Below, piece after piece: positions 6,586 to 13,190 of a stretch of DNA of 13,190 bases. Under the pieces are notes generated by a model, which did not search any database, was not told where the DNA came from, and saw only the letters and a list, made by a program, of their open reading frames with translations. Source of the stretch: Deltaproteobacteria bacterium (GTDB taxonomy: Bacteria > Desulfobacterota > Desulfobacteria > Desulfobacterales > SURF-7). The DNA is taken from contig JAFDJC010000063.1 of the NCBI GenBank assembly GCA_019307665.1, forward strand, positions 1 through 13,190, written 5' to 3'. The number at the start of each line of letters is the position of its first letter. The first letter of the stretch is position 1. The translations under genes and the position numbers were made by a program.

Positions 6586-9500
6586 TTATCTCTTTTCGGT
6601 TTCCAGGCTATATTTGATTTTCTTAAGCCTTTCAATCCGCTTAAAAATAGATTCTGTAATTTCCTCAAAGGTTAGTAAACGGAATGTAATCCATTCAAAA
6701 CAAAATCGTTTATATCTGTTTTTAATCATCCTGTTATCCGGGTTTTCCTTAATAAGCTGATCGAATATTTTTATGCCCTGCTCTTCATTTTCAAGGGTAA
6801 ACGTCTGCTCTATCTTCAGCATCATATCGAGATTTTTCTTTAGATCTAAATCGCCTCCATTATCATCCCACCATTTTTTCCATGTTGAATGCTCATACCG
6901 CTCAGACGCATCAAAATCAACGCCGCAATAGAAAGCAAGATCTTTTGCCAACTCATGGTCATAATGTTCGAATGTGTCGATTGAGGGGAACTGTAAGGTT
7001 TCAATCAATACCGGCAACCCTTCTTTTTTTCCTGCAAGGATTAATGATTTTGCCGCAGCCCTTTGCACATAAACGTTTTCGTCTTTCAAGAGTTTTTGTA
7101 AAGCATTTAACGACAAAGTGTCAGGCGGGAAATGTCCTAAACCTATTGCCGCATTTTTTCTTATGATATCATCCGGATAATCAACAGCATTAAAAAATTG
7201 TTTTTTGATCTCATTTAACAAACCCGAATTATCTGTTTCCTGTCTTTCTAATAGATATCCCAATGCCTTTATTGAAGATCTTTTGCATTTTATGGATAAG
7301 TCTTTTTTAAATACGTCAATCAGCGGAATTACAGCATTCTCACTTCCGGTTTCACCTAAAGCAACTATTGTGGAGACCCTGACATCTTCATCAACGTCAT
7401 TTAGTGTTTTAACGAGATATGGCTCGGCACTCTTCACATGCCACCAACCAAATGTACCGGCTGCATATTTTCTGACAAAAGGATCCTTTGCTTTAAGCAA
7501 CAATGTGAAATGTTTTGTATGCTTATTGGTTATTTTATGATTTGTAACAAAAGTCGTAAAAACTTCAAGAATATCCCTGTTCAAATCATTATTTTCAGAG
7601 ACAACTAAAATGTCAGCCAGTTCAGATACTATATCAGGTCCTTTCTCAATTATTTTTCCGATTGCGGAAAACCTGGCATAAAGATCAGGTTTAAGGAGAC
7701 CTGACAATTCATTCCGTATAGAGCTTTTTTCAATCTTTTTGAAAATCTGTTCATTTTTTTTGGTATCAGTTTCTTGTTGTCCGAACTTTACATCTAATAA
7801 AAATGCCTTGTCTTTATATTCAGTGTCGTAACATATTCCATGGTCGTAATAATTATAATAATGATTGTCCTTTCGATTGTTTTTATAATAATAGTCCTTT
7901 CCTCCAAGATCTATAAGTATTCCATAACTCCAATCTTCAGGTTCAACCGGAGGCAAGACGCCTCCACAGCTTTCGCCATATCCTTTATGTTGTGCAAAAT
8001 ACCTGTCATTTCCACTGTAATCTATTAAAAATCCTAAGGCCTTTGGTTTTTTTGCAGATCCATAAGAGATATCAGCCATCTTTTGCTGTGCGGTATTATT
8101 CAGTTCAGATTCTGCAAGTTTACTTTCTCCAGATTCCATTTCTTTTTTTACTATCTCCTTTATATGATCAAGGGTTGGTCCGTATATATCATCGCCTTTA
8201 TAATCGGCAAGTATTGCCGTTGACCTGTCAGAAGCAGCACCTCCGGTTTCTGATTTTGCAAAATAGTAATCATTACCACTACGATCTATCAGAACAGCAT
8301 TGGACAAATGTACGGCAAACGCCAGGCTGTAGCCATTTTGCGGTAAATATTTGTCATTCCCGTTATGATCTACAAGAGCTCCAACTGACATGAAATAACT
8401 GCTCCCCATAGTGTTTCCGTGACTCGCATAATATGTGTCGTTACCCTGTCCGTCACTTAAAAACCCGATGCCGCCATAAAGAGATGGATATTTTTTCCAG
8501 TCCGGAGAACGAATTGAAAGTCCTGCGCCCTGTGCATGACACCATTCATCAGCAACAAGTTTTGTTTTATTTGCGTTTCTGTTTGCAATATATGTATCAT
8601 CACCATTTGTATCGCAGAGGACACCTATTCCCATAGATGACCCGCATCCCTGCCCCATTCCGCGAATAATATACTTATCATTACCGTTTTTATCCAATAG
8701 CAGACCGGTCCCGAAAACAGCAAACCCCTGTCCCATCATCCCCATTTGATAGGTATCATTGCCTCTCTTGTCCTGCAGAACACCGATGCCGAACATGCCG
8801 CTCCCCTGCCCCATATCTCCACCAAGATATTTGTCATTTCCTTTTATATCGATCAGCATGCCTATGGATAAACATCCAAATCCGTTTGAATGGTTCATTC
8901 CTGATTTGCCGAATGTGTCATCACCTTCTATATCTATGGCTATTGCGATTCGGCCCGGCACTTTATTTCCGGAAGCAATCTGCCCTAAATAACTATCATT
9001 TCCTCCAAGGTCGACTACAAGCGCCCCACTCCCTTTGAATTCATTGTCATCACCTCCAAGGAAAACTATATCGCCGATGGGAGAAGGTATTTTTAATAAA
9101 ACTCCTTTCTTTTTCATTCCACCAATAAAAAACCGCGAAGAACCCCCCTCAGATTTCGCCTGACTGCTGTAATTGCATAGATCATCAACAGCTCTTGAAA
9201 TCAGTAAGCCTGCTTTATTTATTCCATTAAAATCTATTTTTCTTGATATCGATACAATCCTCTTCTGGACATGAACAGGAGCTGTCAAAAAATTAAAGGA
9301 TATACCGTCAGGAAAGAAAAAAAGTTCGGGTCTTGTTTCGATAAATCTTTCATCTTCTTTTGATAAACCTGCAATAGCGTCCTTTAGCAGAATGCTTCCT
9401 TTTAAAATATTGTATAAAAGATTTCCGATTTTTCTATCAAACTCTTTAGAAAATTTAGCCTGCTTTATCAGTTTCAATGAACTATCAGCAGGAATTTTAT

Positions 9501-9951
9501 TATTAGCCCTGAAAATTTCAATATATGACGCTTCAAAGCCTTCGGTAAATTCTGAATAGTCGAAATTTAAGTGTTCCGACAGCTCTCCATTGTTCAATGT
9601 TTTAAAAGTGAATTGGAGGATATCTGCAATACCGCTATCTGCATTCTGCTGCAAACTGTCTGAAGTGTTATCAGCCCATTCTTGTAGAATAAAAGGAGAT
9701 CTTGCCATACGATCAATCAGGCTGTTTCTGCAAATCAAATGGTAACCTTCTTCAAGATAAAGGGGCCGTACCAGATCATCATTATTCAGGTTAAGGATCT
9801 CAAAAATATGCTCAAGCGGATTGGTATTTGACGAAGGAAAGGTTTTTCCCAATCCTTCTTCCCTGTTGTCTTTGTTAGACCCACACCCAGAGGAAACTGT
9901 TATCAGAAGTAATAAAGTAATTAATAATGCTGCGGCACCCCTTATTCCCAT
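6586..9951 (-). CDS. Large lipoprotein: G-N-D-x-Y solenoid repeats plus HEAT repeats
   Basis: I do not recognise a named protein. Start: an ATG at 9951 gives 1121 residues beginning MGIRGAAALLITLLLL, with a lipobox VSSGC and glycine after the cysteine, hence a probable outer-membrane lipoprotein. An earlier in-frame ATG at 9969 would overlap the upstream gene and add acidic residues; I prefer 9951 because it sits in the same TGATATG junction as the upstream gene pair. The following positions count from 9969. Residues 40-290 are mostly helical. Residues 300-695 hold 13 copies of G-[NDK]-D-x-[YF], mostly 26-28 residues apart, several with MGQGxGxxGIGxL between them, suggesting a beta-solenoid. 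Residues 693-718 are tyrosine-rich. Residues 765-994 contain HEAT-like helical repeats (DPFVRKYAAGTFG, EDVRVSTIVALGETG, DDIIRKNAAIGLG, ENVYVQRAAAKSLILAG). A W-x-x-WW segment and a helical tail end the protein. It probably acts as a periplasmic or surface scaffold; function unknown. Confidence 0.8.
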   Translation of the reverse strand: MGIRGAAALLITLLLLITVSSGCGSNKDNREEGLGKTFPSSNTNPLEHIFEILNLNNDDLVRPLYLEEGYHLICRNSLIDRMARSPFILQEWADNTSDSLQQNADSGIADILQFTFKTLNNGELSEHLNFDYSEFTEGFEASYIEIFRANNKIPADSSLKLIKQAKFSKEFDRKIGNLLYNILKGSILLKDAIAGLSKEDERFIETRPELFFFPDGISFNFLTAPVHVQKRIVSISRKIDFNGINKAGLLISRAVDDLCNYSSQAKSEGGSSRFFIGGMKKKGVLLKIPSPIGDIVFLGGDDNEFKGSGALVVDLGGNDSYLGQIASGNKVPGRIAIAIDIEGDDTFGKSGMNHSNGFGCLSIGMLIDIKGNDKYLGGDMGQGSGMFGIGVLQDKRGNDTYQMGMMGQGFAVFGTGLLLDKNGNDKYIIRGMGQGCGSSMGIGVLCDTNGDDTYIANRNANKTKLVADEWCHAQGAGLSIRSPDWKKYPSLYGGIGFLSDGQGNDTYYASHGNTMGSSYFMSVGALVDHNGNDKYLPQNGYSLAFAVHLSNAVLIDRSGNDYYFAKSETGGAASDRSTAILADYKGDDIYGPTLDHIKEIVKKEMESGESKLAESELNNTAQQKMADISYGSAKKPKALGFLIDYSGNDRYFAQHKGYGESCGGVLPPVEPEDWSYGILIDLGGKDYYYKNNRKDNHYYNYYDHGICYDTEYKDKAFLLDVKFGQQETDTKKNEQIFKKIEKSSIRNELSGLLKPDLYARFSAIGKIIEKGPDIVSELADILVVSENNDLNRDILEVFTTFVTNHKITNKHTKHFTLLLKAKDPFVRKYAAGTFGWWHVKSAEPYLVKTLNDVDEDVRVSTIVALGETGSENAVIPLIDVFKKDLSIKCKRSSIKALGYLLERQETDNSGLLNEIKKQFFNAVDYPDDIIRKNAAIGLGHFPPDTLSLNALQKLLKDENVYVQRAAAKSLILAGKKEGLPVLIETLQFPSIDTFEHYDHELAKDLAFYCGVDFDASERYEHSTWKKWWDDNGGDLDLKKNLDMMLKIEQTFTLENEEQGIKIFDQLIKENPDNRMIKNRYKRFCFEWITFRLLTFEEITESIFKRIERLKKIKYSLETEKR

Positions 9952-9952
9952 A

Positions 9953-11110
9953 TCATGCGAGTCTTTCATTGATGATTTCAGAAATTTCTTTTACTTCAAT
10001 ATTGTTTTCCGCATTTCCGGCTTTTACGGCATCTTCAAACATGACCGCACACACAGGGCATGCAACCGCCAAAATTTGAGCCCCTGTTTCTGCGGCTTCT
10101 TGTATCCTGCTTCTTGCCGGACTCTCCGGACCACCACCGAGAATATCCGTAAATACATTTCCACCGCCACCACCACAACAAAGTGAGTTCTGGAGACAGC
10201 GGTCCATTTCCACAGGGACAACTCCGGGTATAGCGGCAAGTGTTTTTCTGACCGATGCATATTCCATGTTGTGACGTCCGAGATAGCAGGGATCATGAAA
10301 TGTAACCTTAACGGTTTCTAGACTGTTTTTGAATTTAAAATTGCCGACAAGTCTTTCCAGTATTTGTGAATAGTGAAATATTGTAATGCTTCCTTCTAAA
10401 AACGGATAATCATTTTTCATGGCGTTAAACGCATGAGGAGAAAGGGTAATTATTTTACTCACTCCAAGTGAATTGAATTTTTTAATGTTTTCTTCGGCAA
10501 GATGCTTGAAAAGCTCCCCCTCACCCATTGCCTTTGCATCGTTTCCGTCACAAAGCTCCTCTTTTCCAAGAATGCCAAAAGAGATCTTTTCTTTTTTAAG
10601 AAGTGATGCGACAGATCCGGCGATCTCCTGCCCCCTCGGGTCATAACTTCCCACATCACCGACATAGAAAAGGTATTCCTGGTCTGAATACGGCTCAATA
10701 TTTAATCCATTCGCCCAGTCTCCTCTCTTTTTTTTGGAAAGCCCATACATGTTTCCGTGATTATATGCCTTTGTCAGGCAATCTCTAACAGCTGGGGGTA
10801 CGGTTCCATTGTTAACAAGCTCTTCCTTTCCAGCAGTGAATGCCTCAAGAAGATAATCTTTGATTTTAGGCAGTGTGCAATGTTCCACACAGTTTCCGCA
10901 TGAAGCGCATGAAAACATGATTTCCTGAAATCTTTTTCCCGGTTCTATTTTTTTATTAACCCAGGCATAAAGAAGCCACATTCTTCCCCCAGGCGAAAAC
11001 GTCTCAAAACGATATTTAGCATATGAAGGACAGTTAAGGTCCACATAATTTCCTGGGAGCTTGCAGTATCCGCATCGAAAACACCGGTGCAATATTTCCT
11101 GGTGTTGCAT
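9953..11110 (-). CDS. GlcF/HdrD-like iron-sulfur oxidoreductase subunit
   Basis: The 385-residue protein starts at an ATG preceded by GGGAGGTGG, one base after the TGA of the FAD oxidase. Two N-terminal 4Fe-4S sites are visible: C10, C13, C16 and C27 (a wide last gap), and C68, C71, C74, C78 in CASCGNCVEHC. Two CCG (cysteine-rich) domains follow. The second is intact: HDPCYLGRHN at 282-291, CCGGGGG at 311-317, CPVC at 341-344. The first keeps its shape (GSYDPRGQEIA, SPHAFNAMKNDYP) but has D152, C187-D188, S224 and A227 where cysteines are expected. Family members pass electrons between a flavin subunit and quinone, disulfide or another Fe-S carrier at the inner-membrane cytoplasmic face. With the neighbouring FAD protein it resembles GlcD/GlcF. 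Substrate and electron partner are not evident. Confidence 0.85.
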   Translation of the reverse strand: MQHQEILHRCFRCGYCKLPGNYVDLNCPSYAKYRFETFSPGGRMWLLYAWVNKKIEPGKRFQEIMFSCASCGNCVEHCTLPKIKDYLLEAFTAGKEELVNNGTVPPAVRDCLTKAYNHGNMYGLSKKKRGDWANGLNIEPYSDQEYLFYVGDVGSYDPRGQEIAGSVASLLKKEKISFGILGKEELCDGNDAKAMGEGELFKHLAEENIKKFNSLGVSKIITLSPHAFNAMKNDYPFLEGSITIFHYSQILERLVGNFKFKNSLETVKVTFHDPCYLGRHNMEYASVRKTLAAIPGVVPVEMDRCLQNSLCCGGGGGNVFTDILGGGPESPARSRIQEAAETGAQILAVACPVCAVMFEDAVKAGNAENNIEVKEISEIINERLA

Positions 11111-11111
11111 A

Positions 11112-12491
11112 TCAGTCCACCTCCCAGTTTCCGGGATTCATGATTCCTTTGGGATCAAGTACCTGCCTTATCCTGTTCATCAGCTCAAACATCTTTGGAT
11201 CCATTTTTTTTATTATCTCCTTTTGAGCGGGGGCCTCGGCCTTCCATGGAATGCCGCCCATGTCAATTACCGCCGCATTGGTCTCCTCAAGCGCTTTCTG
11301 GGCATTGGCCACGTCCGTAGCATCTGCACGGTTAAATGCATAAGCATAGAAAAACATCATGCAATGATTCACGCCGATAATTCTTGAGCCCATTGAATAA
11401 GTAGTGCCGCATTTTTCGGCAACCTCAAGGCCCAGGGCATATGCTTTCGGATACATATTCACCGGCATGATGGCGCCGACATATTCGAACCCCCCTCCCT
11501 TTCTCACGTCAGCAAAACGTGACAAGGTGCGCGATGGCACGTCCAGGAAAATGCCTTTCATGGCTTGGGGAAGCATCATAAACCCGCCAGTCTTATTATC
11601 CAGATATTCCTTAACAGATGCCCGGATCAGGTTCCTTTTCCATACCAGTTCTTCTTTGGTCCGTGCCCCGTAATTAATGTTACAGTGCTGGAAACCCTTT
11701 GCCCAGTCCGGTTTTGGAGATATCCAGGTCACTATGTCTTCTGCGATCTGTGCTCCCGTCACCCTGTACAAAATGTCCGGCATCATTTCAGGATCTTCAT
11801 GGACAAAAATACTCACGTCATTTATCGGGTAATCCGGATACAGTTTTATTGAAAGTTTGGTCATAACACCGGTTGTTCCCGCCCAACCCAGGAAAAGGCC
11901 TGCCAAATCAGGCAAGGGCGCCCTGGCAAACCAATAGTCCGACATTGAACAGGAACCTATTTTGACAATTTCACCTGTCGGCAAAACCACTTCTACCCCG
12001 TTTAACATGTCTGAGTGAAAGCCTGACGAATGGGACAGATGGCCTGAGCCGTGTATTGCGATGTTTCCAGCCACTGTGGCTATGGGTGGTGCATCCGGCG
12101 CCGAATGCTTCAGCCCCGCATGATGTTTTTTAAGATATGCCTGAAGCATGCCCTGGGATGTACCTGCCTCGACCAGAGCGTAGCGGCTGATTTCATTCAC
12201 TTCGATAATTTTATTCATCCGCTTCATATCAAGGATGATGCCGCCTTTTAACGCCCTGGTCAGTCCTGAAAGCACAAGTCCTGCACCCATTGGAACAACA
12301 GGAACTTCATGTTGATTTGCAAGCTTCATGATTTTCGAAACGTCATCCGTGGTACCGGGCATCACCACGAAATCAGGCTTGCAGGGCTCCATGGTTCCAG
12401 GATCCATGGAATAAATATATTGCTCTTCAGGCTGTCCTGATACAAATTCCTTTCCGACAATCTCTTCCAGAGCTTTTAACACGTCCGCCAT
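11112..12491 (-). CDS. FAD-binding oxidase, GlcD/D-lactate dehydrogenase-like
   Basis: This 459-residue protein has a good Shine-Dalgarno (AAGGAGT, bases 12498-12504 on the opposite strand) ahead of the ATG. The PCMH-type FAD-binding domain spans about 35-215: KPDFVVMPGTTDDVSKIM at 38-55, VPVVPMGAGLVLSG at 63-76, ALVEAGTSQGMLQAYL near 105-120, TVAGNIAIHGSGHLS at 139-153, and DLAGLFLGWAGTTGVMTKLS at 195-214. The C-terminal cap ends in VLDPKGIMNPGNW (444-456), a hallmark of the glycolate oxidase/D-lactate dehydrogenase/VAO branch. It would oxidise a 2-hydroxy acid or similar alcohol and pass electrons to the Fe-S subunit whose gene begins one base after its stop. The diphosphate loop is a variant of the usual GGGT form, so the exact substrate should not be assumed. 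The upstream CCG gene ends 22 bases before it. Confidence 0.88.
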   Translation of the reverse strand: MADVLKALEEIVGKEFVSGQPEEQYIYSMDPGTMEPCKPDFVVMPGTTDDVSKIMKLANQHEVPVVPMGAGLVLSGLTRALKGGIILDMKRMNKIIEVNEISRYALVEAGTSQGMLQAYLKKHHAGLKHSAPDAPPIATVAGNIAIHGSGHLSHSSGFHSDMLNGVEVVLPTGEIVKIGSCSMSDYWFARAPLPDLAGLFLGWAGTTGVMTKLSIKLYPDYPINDVSIFVHEDPEMMPDILYRVTGAQIAEDIVTWISPKPDWAKGFQHCNINYGARTKEELVWKRNLIRASVKEYLDNKTGGFMMLPQAMKGIFLDVPSRTLSRFADVRKGGGFEYVGAIMPVNMYPKAYALGLEVAEKCGTTYSMGSRIIGVNHCMMFFYAYAFNRADATDVANAQKALEETNAAVIDMGGIPWKAEAPAQKEIIKKMDPKMFELMNRIRQVLDPKGIMNPGNWEVD

Positions 12492-12513
12492 ATTCTGACT
12501 CCTTCATTGTTCA

Positions 12514-13190
12514 CTAATTCAGTGCAAGCTGACAAAGATCGCTCATCAGAATCGGTATGATTCCCCTCTCGGTAACAATGTCACTCATGGTAAAAAAACA
12601 TGCCGGGCAGTTAAAGACACAGTATTGGGCGCCGACATCTTCCATGTCATCGATGTTTCGTTTCTGAATGTCGTCAGCAAGATCATCCCTCTGTTGAATT
12701 CTCGGCACCCCACCGCAGCACAATGCATTGTCACGATCATATTCCCTTTCAACACGTTCTGCGCCTATCTTTTCAAAAATATCATCGACCCAGTGCTGTG
12801 TTTCAGGTATCAATCTGTTTGAACATGGCCTCTGGTATGCCACCTTTGTATTTAATGGACGTATCTCCCCTTTAAGATCGTCAAGCTTTTTTGCCAGGTA
12901 TTCAAAGAGGTGAACGGATTTAAACGGCACTTCTATCCCAAAGGCTGGTGCCAATTGTGTAAAAGTTCCATAACACTCATCATGAAAGCAGATGATTTCA
13001 TCGACCCCGCTCCCCTCAAGATAATATTTTTGAATATTATTGATAACGTTTGGAAGCCGTTCGCGGATTATCGAATTTTTCGCAAAATGGAGCCACATGA
13101 TGTTGCAGAAAAGATCACTTCCCACTATTGTGGAAACCCCTTCATAAAGCTTTCCGCGGATGCATCCCAAAAGCATCGGGAAATAACACA
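12514..13190 (-). CDS. CCG-domain (HdrB-like) iron-sulfur protein, 5' end outside window
   Basis: The frame is open to the end of the window (CYFP precedes the ATG at 13176), so the N-terminus lies outside; about 224 residues are seen, numbered here from that ATG. The C-terminal CCG domain is complete: QRPCSNR (C118), ALCCGG (C153, C154), and CVFNCPACF (C186, C190, C193), ligands expected for a non-cubane 4Fe-4S cluster as in HdrB. The preceding domain is unusual, with C5, C24 and a CFHDEC segment (C63, C68) instead of CC and CxxC. The style matches HdrB-like cysteine-rich proteins that accompany flavin oxidases in anaerobic Desulfobacterota. It probably completes an electron-transfer complex with the next two genes. 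Stop TAG lies at 12514-12516. The operon promoter is not in the window. Confidence 0.78.
   Translation of the reverse strand, partial: CYFPMLLGCIRGKLYEGVSTIVGSDLFCNIMWLHFAKNSIIRERLPNVINNIQKYYLEGSGVDEIICFHDECYGTFTQLAPAFGIEVPFKSVHLFEYLAKKLDDLKGEIRPLNTKVAYQRPCSNRLIPETQHWVDDIFEKIGAERVEREYDRDNALCCGGVPRIQQRDDLADDIQKRNIDDMEDVGAQYCVFNCPACFFTMSDIVTERGIIPILMSDLCQLALN

Noticed and set aside
6882..8992. Several plus-strand open frames opposite the lipoprotein gene
   Set aside because: They are mirror frames of a repetitive coding sequence (the 8759-8992 one simply reads the GND repeats backwards) and have no start signals or motifs.
7888..9069. RTX (calcium-binding nonapeptide) toxin repeats
   Set aside because: The GND-x-Y motif looks RTX-like, but the period is 26-28 rather than 9 residues, the protein is a Sec lipoprotein and no type I secretion genes are present.
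9821..11673. Open frames on either strand overlapping the FAD and FeS genes (e.g. 9821-10186, 10459-10698, 11061-11387)
   Set aside because: All overlap well-supported genes and show no family resemblance; they are shadow frames.
1..13190. CRISPR array, tRNA/rRNA genes, insertion sequences, attachment sites
   Set aside because: I looked for spaced direct repeats, transposase motifs and RNA gene features by eye and saw none; short RNAs could be missed without a covariance search.

Overview
The window suggests a bacterium of the Desulfobacterota (sulfate reducer or relative). This is inferred from the right-hand operon, where an FAD oxidase sits with two cysteine-rich CCG iron-sulfur proteins of the heterodisulfide-reductase/glycolate-oxidase type, and from the general look of the low-GC genes. 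No rRNA, tRNA, CRISPR array, transposase or phage gene is seen, so the assignment rests on protein style alone.

Left region (1-6568, plus strand): a cell-surface polysaccharide or lipid-linked glycan cluster. In order it holds the C-terminal part of a multi-pass ArnT-like glycosyltransferase, a DPM1-like family 2 glycosyltransferase with two C-terminal membrane helices, a SAM-dependent methyltransferase, an LPG-synthase-TM (UPF0104-type) membrane protein, a NodB-like polysaccharide deacetylase, a FemAB/GNAT-like acyltransferase split by a -1 frame change, and a PAPS-dependent sulfotransferase. Together they could load a sugar on a polyprenyl phosphate, transfer or flip it, then methylate, deacetylate, acylate and sulfate the glycan. 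The DNA is very AT-rich and full of coding poly-A/poly-T tracts.

Right region (6586-13190, minus strand, transcribed right to left): a tight operon. It encodes a CCG-domain iron-sulfur protein (5' end outside the window), a GlcD-like FAD oxidase, a GlcF/HdrD-like iron-sulfur subunit, and a large lipoprotein of about 1120 residues. The lipoprotein has a 26-28-residue G-[ND]-D-x-Y solenoid followed by HEAT repeats. The first three look like an oxidoreductase complex passing electrons from a 2-hydroxy acid or similar substrate through FAD to Fe-S clusters. The last two genes both start at an identical TGATATG stop/start junction, which couples the lipoprotein to the complex. The two blocks converge with only 17 bp between their stop codons and no clear terminator.

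Most worth a second look: (1) the A_AAA_AAA slippery site plus downstream hairpin in the FemAB-like gene; (2) the unusual solenoid + HEAT lipoprotein and its coupling to a redox operon; (3) the GlcF/HdrD-like subunit, whose first CCG domain keeps exact spacing but has lost four of its five cysteines.
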